From: Seohaeicola zhoushanensis
GTDB taxonomy: Bacteria; Pseudomonadota; Alphaproteobacteria; Rhodobacterales; Rhodobacteraceae
Direction of reading: 5' to 3'
Assembly (NCBI RefSeq): GCF_014656415.1
Contig: NZ_BNCJ01000005.1
Location: forward strand, 1 to 64,000
DNA length: 64,000 bases
Made by a program: the position numbers and the translations under genes. Below are positions 15,181 to 23,180 of this stretch, in pieces. Position 1 is the stretch's first letter. The number at the start of each line of letters is the position of its first letter. A model generated the notes under the pieces. It saw nothing but the letters and a program-made list of their open reading frames with translations. It was not told where the DNA came from and made no database searches.

Positions 15181-16185
15181 ATGACCATCAATGTCGGTAT
15201 CAACGGATTCGGCCGCATCGGCCGCTGCACCCTGTCTCACATCGCATCCAGCGGGCGCAACGACATTCGCGTGGTCAAGGTCAATGCAACCGGCCCGATC
15301 GAAACCGCCGCCCACCTGATGCGCTACGACTCCGTGCACGGCCGCTACCCCCATGACATCCGCGTCGGCAACGGCACGATGGACCTCGGCCGCGGCGAGA
15401 TCGAGGTGATGTCGACCTACAAGCTGGACGAGCTCGACTGGTCGGGCTGCGACGTCGTCCTGGAATGCACCGGCAACTTCAACGACGGCAACAAGGCCAG
15501 CGCCCACCTGGAGCGCGGCGCCAAGTCGGTTCTGATCTCGGCCCCCGCCAAGAATGTTTCCAAGACCGTGGTCTTCGGCGTCAACCACAATGCCCTGACC
15601 CGCGCCGACAACATGGTGTCGAATGGCTCCTGCACCACCAACTGCCTGGCGCCGCTGGCCAAGGTGCTCGACGAGGCCTTCGGCATCGAACACGGCATCA
15701 TGACCACGATCCACAGCTACACCGGCGACCAGCCGACGCTGGACCGCCGTCACTCCGACCTCTACCGCGCCCGCTCGGCGGCGATGGCGATGATCCCGAC
15801 CTCGACCGGCGCCGCCAAGGCGCTTGGCGAGGTGCTGCCGAACCTCAAGGGCAAGCTCGACGGCTCCGCCGTCCGCGTGCCGACGCCGAACGTCTCGGCC
15901 GTCGACCTCACCTTCCGCGCCAGCCGCGATGTGACCGCCGAAGAGGTGAACGCCGCCGTGGCCGCGGCCGCCAAGGGCTCGATGGGCAAGGTGCTGGCTT
16001 ATGACCCCGAGCCGAAGGTCTCGATCGACTTCAACCACACCGAGGAAAGCTGCATCTTCGCCCCCGACCAGACCCGCGTTGTCGGCGACCGCATGGTGCG
16101 CGTGCTGGCCTGGTATGACAACGAATGGGGCTTCTCGGTCCGCATGGCCGACGTCGCCGTGGTGATGGGCCGCCTGCAGGACTGA
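15181..16185 (+). CDS. gap: type I glyceraldehyde-3-phosphate dehydrogenase
   Basis: A 334-residue GAPDH that interconverts glyceraldehyde-3-P and 1,3-bisphosphoglycerate. NINVGINGFGRIGR-type Rossmann start, catalytic C151 in NGSCTTNCLAP, and catalytic His in TTIHSYTGDQ. The region that normally carries the NAD-selective Asp (INDL) reads VNATGPIETAAH here, resembling the NA(S/T) form of gluconeogenic GapB enzymes. Use of NADP, or of both cofactors, is therefore likely. It is preceded by a GTTNGCGCNAAC operator pair and followed by a hairpin and a 47-codon membrane-protein gene. Confidence 0.95.
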   Translation: MTINVGINGFGRIGRCTLSHIASSGRNDIRVVKVNATGPIETAAHLMRYDSVHGRYPHDIRVGNGTMDLGRGEIEVMSTYKLDELDWSGCDVVLECTGNFNDGNKASAHLERGAKSVLISAPAKNVSKTVVFGVNHNALTRADNMVSNGSCTTNCLAPLAKVLDEAFGIEHGIMTTIHSYTGDQPTLDRRHSDLYRARSAAMAMIPTSTGAAKALGEVLPNLKGKLDGSAVRVPTPNVSAVDLTFRASRDVTAEEVNAAVAAAAKGSMGKVLAYDPEPKVSIDFNHTEESCIFAPDQTRVVGDRMVRVLAWYDNEWGFSVRMADVAVVMGRLQD

Positions 16186-16213
16186 TCCTGCCCGCAGCTG
16201 CAAGCTTGTGAGC

Positions 16214-16245
16214 GCGCCTCCCTTCGGGCATACCGGGGGAGGCGC
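16214..16245. promoter_or_regulatory. hairpin between gap and the small downstream gene
   Basis: A 9-bp perfect stem, GCGCCTCCC / GGGAGGCGC, with a 14-nt loop, ending 16 bp before the start of the 47-residue gene. Without a U-tract it may be a partial terminator or 3' stabiliser for gap. Confidence 0.5.
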
Positions 16246-16261
16246 AATCGTTTGAGGCGAC

Positions 16262-16405
16262 ATGACCAACAAGCTCGCCCTGATACTGGCAATCCTGATC
16301 TGCCTCGCCGCGCTGATCGACGCCGTCTTCTACGGCTCGCAGCACTTCATCTTTCTTGGCAAGAAGTTGTTCCAGCTGCTCGACTGGGTCGCCTTCTGGC
16401 GCTGA
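16262..16405 (+). CDS. 47-residue single-span membrane protein downstream of gap
   Basis: A short gene encoding MTNKLALILAILICLAALID and ending FQLLDWVAFWR. It has one N-terminal membrane helix (about residues 5-24), then a Tyr/Phe-rich stretch with two lysines, and an aromatic WVAFWR tail. TTTGAGGCGAC precedes the ATG. I recall similar small proteins with a (D/E)WxAFWR end behind gap in other Rhodobacterales, sometimes mislabelled as GAPDH. Function is unknown. A regulatory or membrane-anchoring role near glycolysis is speculation. Confidence 0.7.
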   Translation: MTNKLALILAILICLAALIDAVFYGSQHFIFLGKKLFQLLDWVAFWR

Positions 16406-16616
16406 GGCGCGCAGCCTGACCCGCGCAGGGCACAGGGTCACAGGCGGGCGCATTGCGCACCGCCGCGTCGTTTTTCGGGTTGGGAAAGGCCCTAGGTGCA
16501 AGGGCCCGCTGCCGCGAAGTCTCAGGCCAGATCAGGCGCAAAAAGCGTGTCCCGGGAGCACTCCCTCCGAAAGCCAAGCATATTCAGATACTTGCCCCCC
16601 CGTCCTAGCTGGGACG

Positions 16617-17111
16617 CTATACGCCGAGCCGTTCCTTGAGTGCTTGATGGACCGCCGCGGGCACGAATTTCGACACATCGCCCCCCAGCCGCGCGATCTC
16701 TTTCACCAGCTTGCTGGCAATCGCTTGCCGCTTGGCATCGGCCATCAGGAAGACCGTCTCGACCTTGTCATCCAGCGCCCGGTTCATGCCGACCATCTGG
16801 AATTCATACTCGAAGTCCGCCACGGCCCGCAGCCCCCGGATAATGATCTGCGCGCCCACATCGTTGGCACAGTCGATCAGCAGGTTCTCGAAGGGATGCA
16901 CCACGATCTCGCAGCCGGTCTGGCGGGCCAGTTCCCCGCATTCCGCCTCGATCATCCCGACACGCTCTTCCAGGCTGAACAGCGGCCCCTTGTCGCGGTT
17001 GATCGCCACACCGATCACCAGCTTGTCGACCAGCACGGTCGCCCTCCGGATGATGTCGGTATGCCCGAAAGTGATCGGGTCAAACGTCCCCGGATAAAGC
17101 CCTACCCGCAT
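16617..17111 (-). CDS. coaD: phosphopantetheine adenylyltransferase
   Basis: A 164-residue nucleotidyltransferase for the penultimate step of coenzyme A synthesis (4'-phosphopantetheine plus ATP to dephospho-CoA). YPGTFDPITFGHTDII holds the (T/H)xGH motif, followed by GLRAVADFEYEFQM and the C-terminal SKLVKEIARLGGDVSKFVP in place of the ISS-V-R box. The start was set at 17111 (MRVGLYPGTF), which has AGGAGG upstream. A 14-residue extension has no support. Length is typical. Confidence 0.95.
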   Translation of the reverse strand: MRVGLYPGTFDPITFGHTDIIRRATVLVDKLVIGVAINRDKGPLFSLEERVGMIEAECGELARQTGCEIVVHPFENLLIDCANDVGAQIIIRGLRAVADFEYEFQMVGMNRALDDKVETVFLMADAKRQAIASKLVKEIARLGGDVSKFVPAAVHQALKERLGV

Positions 17112-17185
17112 GGCACCCTCCTGCCGCCTCGTTTTTCCCGAGCCTGAAAACACCAGACGAAAGAAAATTGCAAGGCCGCGCCCGG

Positions 17186-17623
17186 TCAGTGCCCCATGAT
17201 CATGCCTTCCAGCGCGCGTTTCTCCATGGTGAGCTCGGAAAGCTGCGCCTTCACCGCATCGCCCTGGGTCACCAGCCCCACCAGCTGCCCCTCCTCGACA
17301 ACCGGCATATGGCGGAACCGCCCCTCGGTCATCTGGGTCAGCAGCTCCTGAACAGTCGTGTCACCAGTACAGGTCACCAGCTTGCGGGTCATGTATTCGC
17401 TGACCGGTTTCTCCATGCAGACCACCCCGACCTGCGCCAGCTCGCGCACGATGTCGCGCTCGGAGAGGATCCCGATCGCCGTCTTGCCGTCATCGTCGGA
17501 CACCACCAGCGAACCGATCCGGTTCGCGGCCAGTATCCTGGCCGCCTCCGCCACGGTCGCGGCCGACGTGATCGTCAGCACACCGGGCTTCGCTTTGGAC
17601 TTGAGGATTTGCTGAACCAACAT
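17186..17623 (-). CDS. two-CBS-domain protein
   Basis: A 145-residue cytosolic protein composed of two CBS motifs (about residues 8-65 and 75-135) with IGSLVVSDDDGKTAIGILSERDI and FRHMPVVEEGQLVGLVTQGD. Stand-alone CBS pairs bind adenine nucleotides and act as energy sensors or regulators; the target here is unknown. The start at 17623 (MLVQQILKSK) has GGAGG 8 nt upstream. It lies between coaD and the LysR gene, all on the minus strand, but the spacing does not demand an operon. Confidence 0.88.
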   Translation of the reverse strand: MLVQQILKSKAKPGVLTITSAATVAEAARILAANRIGSLVVSDDDGKTAIGILSERDIVRELAQVGVVCMEKPVSEYMTRKLVTCTGDTTVQELLTQMTEGRFRHMPVVEEGQLVGLVTQGDAVKAQLSELTMEKRALEGMIMGH

Positions 17624-17682
17624 CGGGCGACCTCCGAAAGAAAGTTTCAATAAGTCCAGCGTCGTCGCAATGTTACGTCAAG

Positions 17683-18579
17683 TCAAGTCAGCGCTTCCAG
17701 ACGAGCGACTTCCTCGCGCACCGCCTCGCTCAGCCGAGCCGCCAGCCGGTTCAGCCGCGCGCTGCGCTGGTCGCCCTGGTGCCGCACGAGATAGAAGCTG
17801 CGGCGGAAGCCGATCCGGTCGGCGAGAACCTTGACCAGCCCCGGATGCGAGGGCAGCGCAAAGTCGTGGGCCACGCAGAACCCGGCCCCATGTTCGGCCA
17901 GCCGCAGTTGCACCGGGACCGAGTTCGAGGCCAGCGGCACCCGCGCCAGGCCCAGCTCGGCGAGATAGTCGAGTTCGGCGTCGAAGATCATCTCGGGGAT
18001 ATAGCCGACCATGCGCACATCGCGCAGCTGGGCAACGTCGGTGAGTTCGCCCAGGGCCTCCACCTGCCCCGCCTCGCCCACCAGGTGCAGGTGATAGTCT
18101 GTGATCTTCTGCACCAGCAGCTGCCCGGCGGTTGGCGGGCTGACGGTGATCGCCATGTCGGCCTCCCGCCGGCTGAGGTTCACCACCCGCGGCAACGCGA
18201 CGATCTGGATGTCGAGATCGGGGTTCTCGGCGCTGATCGCCGCGCAGATCTGCGGCAGCAGATAGTTCGCGCAACCATCCGGCGCGCCGATGCGGAAACT
18301 GCCGGTCAGGCTCTCCGACGGGCCGGTCAGCGCATCAAGGCCGGCCCGCATGGCCTGCTCGGCCGCCTCGGAATGGGTCAGCAGCCGCTCGCCCGCGGCG
18401 CTCAGCGCGTAGCCCTGCGGCGACTTCACGAAGAGTGGTACCTCGAGCGCCGCCTCGAGCCGGGCGACGCGCCGGCCCACGGTCGCCGGGTCCATCCGCA
18501 GGACGCGCCCTGCCCCCGAGAGGCTTTCTTCCCGCGCGACGGCGAGAAACACGCGAAGATCATCCCATTGCGGCTCCAT
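17683..18579 (-). CDS. LysR-family transcriptional regulator of valine catabolism (inferred)
   Basis: A 298-residue LysR protein. The N-terminal winged HTH is WDDLRVFLAVAREESLSGAG then RVLRMDPATVGRRVARLEAA, followed by a periplasmic-binding-protein-like effector domain from about residue 90. It is divergent from mmsA across 108 bp, the classical LysR arrangement. That gap holds a dyad also found before the acyl-CoA dehydrogenase gene at 23064. The inferred job is control of mmsA and of the downstream valine operon in response to a pathway intermediate. The start at 18579 begins the HTH in the family position. Confidence 0.88.
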   Translation of the reverse strand: MEPQWDDLRVFLAVAREESLSGAGRVLRMDPATVGRRVARLEAALEVPLFVKSPQGYALSAAGERLLTHSEAAEQAMRAGLDALTGPSESLTGSFRIGAPDGCANYLLPQICAAISAENPDLDIQIVALPRVVNLSRREADMAITVSPPTAGQLLVQKITDYHLHLVGEAGQVEALGELTDVAQLRDVRMVGYIPEMIFDAELDYLAELGLARVPLASNSVPVQLRLAEHGAGFCVAHDFALPSHPGLVKVLADRIGFRRSFYLVRHQGDQRSARLNRLAARLSEAVREEVARLEALT

Positions 18580-18589
18580 CCCGCCCCCT

Positions 18590-18613
18590 TTGCAGTTTCG
18601 CAAAACTCTTTTG
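18590..18613. promoter_or_regulatory. valine-regulon element, mmsA copy
   Basis: TTGCAGTTTCGCAAA (a TTGC-N6-GCAA dyad) followed by ACTCTTTTG. It is identical in 21 of 24 positions to the element at 23064-23087 before the acyl-CoA dehydrogenase gene. It sits inside the LysR-mmsA divergent promoter region, as expected for a LysR-type site. Confidence 0.65.
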
Positions 18614-18687
18614 ATTTCTTGCCCCTGTTCATGGGATTTCTGCAAGCCTATCCTGCGCCCGACCTGAGAAGCCGGAGGAACGAGGCA

Positions 18688-20187
18688 ATGAAGGAACTCA
18701 CGCATTACATCGGTGGCGAACATGTGAAGGGCACGTCTGGCCGCTTTGCCGACGTCATGAACCCGGCCACGGGCGAAGTGCAGGCCAAGGTGCCGCTGGC
18801 CTCGGAAGCCGAAGTCGCCAAGGCCGTCGAGATCGCCGCCAAGGCACAGCCGGCCTGGGCCGCGACCAACCCGCAGCGCCGCGCCCGCGTGCTGATGAAG
18901 CTGGTCAACCTGCTGAACCGCGACATGGACAAGCTGGCCGAGGCGCTGAGCCGCGAACACGGCAAGACCCTGCCCGACGCCGCCGGCGACGTGCAGCGCG
19001 GCCTGGAAGTCGTGGAATACTGCATCGGCGCGCCGCAGATGCTGAAGGGCGAGTTCACCGACAGCGCCGGCCCCGGCATCGACATGTATTCGATGCGCCA
19101 GCCACTGGGCGTCACCGCCGGCATCACGCCGTTCAACTTCCCCGCCATGATCCCGATGTGGATGTTCGCCCCGGCCATTGCCTGCGGCAACGCCTTCATC
19201 CTGAAGCCGTCCGAGCGCGATCCCTCGGTGCCGCTGATGCTCGCCGAACTCGCCGAGGAAGCCGGCCTGCCCAAGGGCATCCTGCAGGTGGTGAACGGTG
19301 ACAAGGTCGCGGTGGACGCGATCCTGCACGATCCGGTGATCCAGTCGATCGGCTTTGTCGGCTCGACCCCGATCGCGCAGTACATCTACTCGACCGGCTG
19401 CGCGAACGGGAAGCGGGTGCAGTGCTTCGGCGGCGCCAAGAACCATATGATCATCATGCCCGACGCCGACATGGACCAGGCAGCCGATGCGCTGGTGGGC
19501 GCCGGCTATGGTGCGGCAGGCGAACGCTGCATGGCGATCTCGGTTGCGGTTCCGGTCGGCGACAAGACAGCCGATGCGCTGATCGAGAAGCTGGTGCCGC
19601 GCATCGAGAAGCTGAAGGTCGGCCCCTATACCGGTGGCAAGGACGTCGATTACGGCCCGGTGGTCACCGCAGCCGCCAAGGCCAATATCGAGCGCCTGGT
19701 GCAGTCGGGTGTCGACCAGGGCGCCAAGCTGGTGGTCGATGGCCGCGGCTTCAAGCTGCAGGGCTACGAGGATGGCTTCTTCGTCGGTCCGCACCTCTTC
19801 GACAACGTCACGCCCGACATGGACATCTACAAGCACGAGATCTTCGGGCCTGTCCTGTCGACCGTGCGCGCCAAGACCTATGAAGAGGCGCTTGGCCTGG
19901 CGATGGACCACGAATACGGCAACGGCACCGCGATCTTCACCCGCGATGGCGACACCGCCCGCGATTTCGCGGCACGGATCAACATCGGCATGGTGGGCAT
20001 CAACGTTCCGATCCCGGTTCCGCTGGCCTATCACACCTTCGGGGGCTGGAAGAAATCGGTCTTCGGCGACCTCAACCAGCACGGACCCGACGCCTTCAAG
20101 TTCTACACCCGCACCAAGACGGTCACCGCGCGCTGGCCGAGCGGGCTGAAGGAAGGCGGCGAGTTCCATTTCAAGCCGATGGATTGA
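18688..20187 (+). CDS. mmsA: methylmalonate-semialdehyde dehydrogenase (CoA-acylating)
   Basis: A 499-residue aldehyde dehydrogenase that oxidises methylmalonate semialdehyde to propionyl-CoA at the end of valine (and thymine) breakdown. The catalytic cysteine is C281 in AAGERCMAIS. The family features are FNFPAMIPMWMFAPAIACGN and FVGSTPIAQYIY. The CoA-acylating subfamily's MIIMPDAD and INIGMVGINVPIPVPLAYHTFGGWKKS are present. GGAGGA lies just before the ATG. It is divergent from the LysR gene. The other three valine enzymes lie 3 kb downstream on the same strand, beyond the VPLPA-CTERM genes. Confidence 0.96.
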   Translation: MKELTHYIGGEHVKGTSGRFADVMNPATGEVQAKVPLASEAEVAKAVEIAAKAQPAWAATNPQRRARVLMKLVNLLNRDMDKLAEALSREHGKTLPDAAGDVQRGLEVVEYCIGAPQMLKGEFTDSAGPGIDMYSMRQPLGVTAGITPFNFPAMIPMWMFAPAIACGNAFILKPSERDPSVPLMLAELAEEAGLPKGILQVVNGDKVAVDAILHDPVIQSIGFVGSTPIAQYIYSTGCANGKRVQCFGGAKNHMIIMPDADMDQAADALVGAGYGAAGERCMAISVAVPVGDKTADALIEKLVPRIEKLKVGPYTGGKDVDYGPVVTAAAKANIERLVQSGVDQGAKLVVDGRGFKLQGYEDGFFVGPHLFDNVTPDMDIYKHEIFGPVLSTVRAKTYEEALGLAMDHEYGNGTAIFTRDGDTARDFAARINIGMVGINVPIPVPLAYHTFGGWKKSVFGDLNQHGPDAFKFYTRTKTVTARWPSGLKEGGEFHFKPMD

Positions 20188-20594
20188 TATTCTCCGGCGG
20201 GTCACATTCGAATTCCCGCATGAGTTGAGTGTGAGGGCGGCTTCGGCCGCCCTTTCCGTTTCCGGCTTCGGCGGAGAGTGCTTGGTGGTCAGCCGATTTA
20301 GTTAACCCAAAAGTTGGCTATGAAATTTCCTGCATAATTAAGAAAAGCTGCGCTCGAGAAATGGAAATAGAAGCCAAGATCCGGCCGCAAGGTCTTACAT
20401 TCCATTTCCGATAGATATTAATCCCGGACGCACCACTTCACATTCCAAATTCACAAGTCAATTTTTAATTGCGCATGCAAAGCTCGGTACAACCGCAAGG
20501 AAAACGGCACTCCGGCGAACGCGTTTTGCCCGAACGTTACGGTTGATTTCTAGGCCCGACCCGTGCAGGGGATAGACAACCGGGGAACTTGCCT
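20188..20594. other. 407-bp non-coding stretch after mmsA
   Basis: It holds the mmsA terminator at 20234-20253, then a region clearly richer in A and T than the rest of the window. Within that is an inverted repeat of 9-bp arms, GAAATGGAA at 20359-20367 and TTCCATTTC at 20401-20409, 33 nt apart. No ORF or recognisable RNA is visible. The promoter of the next gene probably lies near its 3' end. Confidence 0.6.
20234..20253 (+). terminator. terminator of mmsA
   Basis: AGGGCGGC-TTCG-GCCGCCCT, an 8-bp stem closed by a UUCG tetraloop, followed by TTCCGTTTCC. Confidence 0.75.
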
Positions 20595-21014
20595 ATGTCC
20601 GTCTCGTTCAGAATTCTCCCCTCGCGGGGTCTGGTCTATGTCCGCTACGAGGGTCACGTCGAGCTGGCATCCTCCTTCACCGCCTTTGGTGAATACATGC
20701 ACCACCCGGACTTCCGTCCGGGGCAGAAGCAACTTGTCGACCTGTCCCGAGTGACCGGCTTCGAGCGCGACTACACCAAGCTCTTCAGCCTGCAGGCGCT
20801 CAAGGCGGAAGCTTTCGTGACGGGCGCGGGCCAGACCCTCGTGGTCTATTACGCCCCCAGCGAAGCGGCCCAAAGGATGTGCCAGCTCGTCACCCGCTCT
20901 TGGGCCGACCTGCCCTCGGTGATTGCCCTTGTCCAGCAGGAAGAAGCCGAGGTCCTGGCGCTTCTGGGGCAGCGCGAGAGCAGCATCGCCGAGCTTCTGG
21001 AAGTCGCGGCATGA
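20595..21014 (+). CDS. STAS/SpoIIAA-like small cytosolic protein
   Basis: A 139-residue protein with alternating strands and helices (SFRILPSRGLVYVRYEGHVE, then FRPGQKQLVDLSRVTGF, then QTLVVYYAPSEAAQRM) that looks like the SpoIIAA-like STAS fold seen in uncharacterised Rhodobacterales proteins. No catalytic motif is evident. The ATG at 20595 was preferred over a TTG six bases upstream. It sits alone, tail to tail with the first VPLPA-CTERM gene and sharing a bidirectional terminator with it. Its function and any link to the surface proteins are unknown. Confidence 0.7.
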   Translation: MSVSFRILPSRGLVYVRYEGHVELASSFTAFGEYMHHPDFRPGQKQLVDLSRVTGFERDYTKLFSLQALKAEAFVTGAGQTLVVYYAPSEAAQRMCQLVTRSWADLPSVIALVQQEEAEVLALLGQRESSIAELLEVAA

Positions 21015-21025
21015 AGCCAATGAAA

Positions 21026-21049
21026 AAGGGCGGCCGGAGCCGCCCTTTC
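21026..21049. terminator. bidirectional terminator
   Basis: A 10-bp perfect stem, AAAGGGCGGC / GCCGCCCTTT, with a CGGA loop, A-rich on the left and T-rich on the right. It lies between the convergent STAS-like and VPLPA-CTERM genes and can serve both. Confidence 0.8.
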
Positions 21050-21065
21050 ATTGCATGTTTCCAAC

Positions 21066-21788
21066 TCAGGCCTTGCGGCGGCGCTTCATGCCGGCCACGG
21101 CGCCAAGCCCGGCGATCAGAAGCAGACCGGAGGCCGGCAGCGGAACCGGCTCGGGTTCGCCGTTGCCCTCGCCGTCATCGCGGGTGTAGCTGAACTCAAC
21201 CCCCTTCAGCTTGAAGGCGTCGTTCGTGTCGCAGGTATAGCTGCCAAAGTACCAGCTGCAAGTCTGCGACTGTGCACCGACGCCAAAGGACTGCGCGGTC
21301 CATTCCTGGTTGAAGGTATAGCTGCCGTAACCGCTGCCGAGAATGTCGATATTGCCGTAGTTCGCGACGACGCCCGAGGAGTCGTAGACCGAGAACGAGA
21401 AGTCGTCATCGCCATCGACGTACGAGAACCACAGCTTTTTGATGGTCACCGACTGGCTGAACTCCAGCTTGATGACTTCCGGGCCATCGCTGTCAACCAT
21501 GTGGTTTTCGTTGCAGCTGCCGTTCCACTTGAGGCTGCTGCAAACGCCAAGACCCACGTCCCACTGACCCAGAGCTTGATTTGCGCCGATCGATCCGTTG
21601 CTGTTCAGCGAATGGCCCGAGGCAGTCACAGTCGGCGACGTGCCGAAGGTCATGGTCGCACCAACACCCAGCTGGCCGGCGTTACCACCGAACCAGATCG
21701 TGTCGGTGACCGTCATCGGCGCAGCCATTGCTGCCCCGCCGATAACCGCAAAAGCGGCAACTGCCGCAGCGGTAATTGAATTTTTCAT
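21066..21788 (-). CDS. VPLPA-CTERM sorting-domain surface protein
   Basis: A 240-residue exported protein. A signal peptide (MKNSITAAAVAAFAVIGGAA then MAA) precedes a Gly/Ser/Asn-rich beta-type body with several cysteines and aromatic residues. The C-terminal sorting tripartite is VPLPA at residues 215-219, a hydrophobic helix SGLLLIAGLGAVAGM, and the basic end KRRRKA. VPLPA-CTERM is the Rhodobacterales version of the PEP-CTERM signal, processed by an exosortase/XrtD-type enzyme for surface attachment, often with exopolysaccharide. No exosortase gene lies in this window. The body domain is not recognised. AAAAGGGGAAA precedes the start. Confidence 0.88.
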   Translation of the reverse strand: MKNSITAAAVAAFAVIGGAAMAAPMTVTDTIWFGGNAGQLGVGATMTFGTSPTVTASGHSLNSNGSIGANQALGQWDVGLGVCSSLKWNGSCNENHMVDSDGPEVIKLEFSQSVTIKKLWFSYVDGDDDFSFSVYDSSGVVANYGNIDILGSGYGSYTFNQEWTAQSFGVGAQSQTCSWYFGSYTCDTNDAFKLKGVEFSYTRDDGEGNGEPEPVPLPASGLLLIAGLGAVAGMKRRRKA

Positions 21789-22261
21789 TACGATTTCCCC
21801 TTTTCAATCATGAACACGCACCTTGCCCGGCAGAGAAACCTGCAAGTTCAGGCCCAAAGTGCAATCCCAAGGCACAGGTCACCGAAAAAACTAGCGACTT
21901 ACCCCCGGAGGCACCATTAACCCTAATAAAACCAATTGCGCAATGGATTCCAATTGAATGATAATATTTTCAATCGAAATAATTTGTACTCAATTCAATA
22001 AACACGTATAGGTTGTAGAAATCCACGGTGACGCGGCACGACATCAGCAGCACGGGAAACAAACACTACACATTGTTTCATTTTTCAAAACAGCGAACAC
22101 CAATCCGCGAATCTAAATTCGAAGAACAGAATATTATTCAGGCCGGCCCTATCGGGTCAGCTCAAAACCTCTGCGCAAGGCGGCGCCCAGGCGTTGACCC
22201 GCGCCCCGAACAAAAAAGGTGGCCCGAGAGGCCACCTCTTCATTTCGATATCTATCCGAGA
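21789..22261. other. 473-bp A/T-rich spacer between the two VPLPA-CTERM genes
   Basis: Markedly A/T-rich from about 21880 to 22140, unlike the rest of the window. It contains the promoter region of the first surface-protein gene (its right part is upstream of that minus-strand gene) and the terminator of the second at 22217-22237. I see no sigma-54 type GG-N10-GC site, no ORF and no RNA fold that I can support. Confidence 0.6.
22217..22237 (-). terminator. terminator of the second VPLPA-CTERM gene
   Basis: AGGTGGCC-(5 nt)-GGCCACCT. On the minus strand the stem is followed by TTTTTG. A strong intrinsic terminator, 25 bp past the stop. Confidence 0.85.
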
Positions 22262-22843
22262 TCAGGTGCGGCGACGCAGCGCCATCAGGCCGAGGCCACT
22301 AATCAACAGAAGCGCGCCAGCGGGAAGCGGAACCGGTTCCGGCTCGTCCACCACAAAGCTTGCCGAAGCAGTTCGGTCCTTGAGCACCCCGTCGACACCA
22401 AAGAGGGTGATGTGCTTGATGCGGCGGCCTTTGCCCGCACCATTGGTCATGCCCAGATCTGCAGAAGTGAAGCTGTTGCCGTAGATCCCCGGCTCGAAGT
22501 ACTGGGCCGTGAAATAGCTCTTGGCATGATAGGCCACGAAGGAGATTTCGTCCTCGCCTTCCCAGCTCCAGCTGCCGCTCCGACGCTTCTTCTGATCGTA
22601 GCTGACCGAGAAATCGCCAGCGCTCTTCTTCCTCTTGGCGAGACGCTCGATCTTGTAGACCGTGAAGCCTTCCTCATAGAGGTCAAGGTTACCGACCCAG
22701 CGCGTGAAGCGGGCGAGGCCAACCTTCCTGGCGTCATTCCCCTTGATGAGCGCGGAATCCGTCGCTTCAACCGTAGCTGCAGATGCTGCACCGGCCGCGC
22801 TGGTGAGCGCCGCGGCAACTATTGCGATAACTGCTCGTCTCAT
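22262..22843 (-). CDS. VPLPA-CTERM sorting-domain surface protein
   Basis: A 193-residue exported protein with signal peptide MRRAVIAIVAAALTSAAGAA then SAA, a Lys/Arg- and aromatic-rich body (KRKKSAGDFSVSYDQKKRRS), and the C-terminal sorting signal VPLPA at 171-175, helix GALLLISGLGLMAL and RRRT. It is a second, sequence-divergent member of the same sorting class as the gene at 21066, on the same strand 473 bp upstream of it. Their bodies are not obviously similar, so they are not a recent duplication. Confidence 0.88.
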   Translation of the reverse strand: MRRAVIAIVAAALTSAAGAASAATVEATDSALIKGNDARKVGLARFTRWVGNLDLYEEGFTVYKIERLAKRKKSAGDFSVSYDQKKRRSGSWSWEGEDEISFVAYHAKSYFTAQYFEPGIYGNSFTSADLGMTNGAGKGRRIKHITLFGVDGVLKDRTASASFVVDEPEPVPLPAGALLLISGLGLMALRRRT

Positions 22844-23180
22844 TCTATCGCTCCCTACTGGTTACAGGTATGACTTCGATCATCTTGGCTAGTACCTTCA
22901 GTTATTGCAACTAAATTCAGCGTTTTGCAGGCATTAGTTCCACTTGGGATACAAAGCGTCTCGGCTTTGGGATCAATGCGCTCGATACCCTTCTCCGAAC
23001 TGGCAACACTCCACCTGACACCTGCTCCAACGCAAGATCGGCCCGAAGGTTCCCTTGGTCGCCTTGCATTTTCGCAAAGCGCTTTTGTGCCGATGCCGCC
23101 TTGATCGGCTCGGGAGCCGGCGATAGGCAGGATGCGCCGGGCGCTTTGCGCGCCACCACAGGAACGGGGGGAGCCGCGCC
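22844..23180. other. 337-bp divergent intergenic region upstream of the acyl-CoA dehydrogenase gene
   Basis: It holds the promoter of the second surface-protein gene on the left and, at 23064-23087, the copy of the valine-regulon element that precedes the acyl-CoA dehydrogenase gene. Nothing else is recognised. Confidence 0.6.
23064..23087. promoter_or_regulatory. valine-regulon element, acyl-CoA dehydrogenase copy
   Basis: TTGCATTTTCGCAAA followed by GCGCTTTTG, 21 of 24 identical to the mmsA-LysR intergenic element at 18590-18613. It contains a TTGC-N6-GCAA dyad and an overlapping CAAAGCGCTTTTG near-palindrome. Its right end is 93 bp before the ATG. Confidence 0.65.

Noticed and set aside
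21789-22261. Sigma-54 promoter typical of PEP-CTERM genes
   Set aside because: No GG-N10-GC element with the right flanks was found in the spacer.
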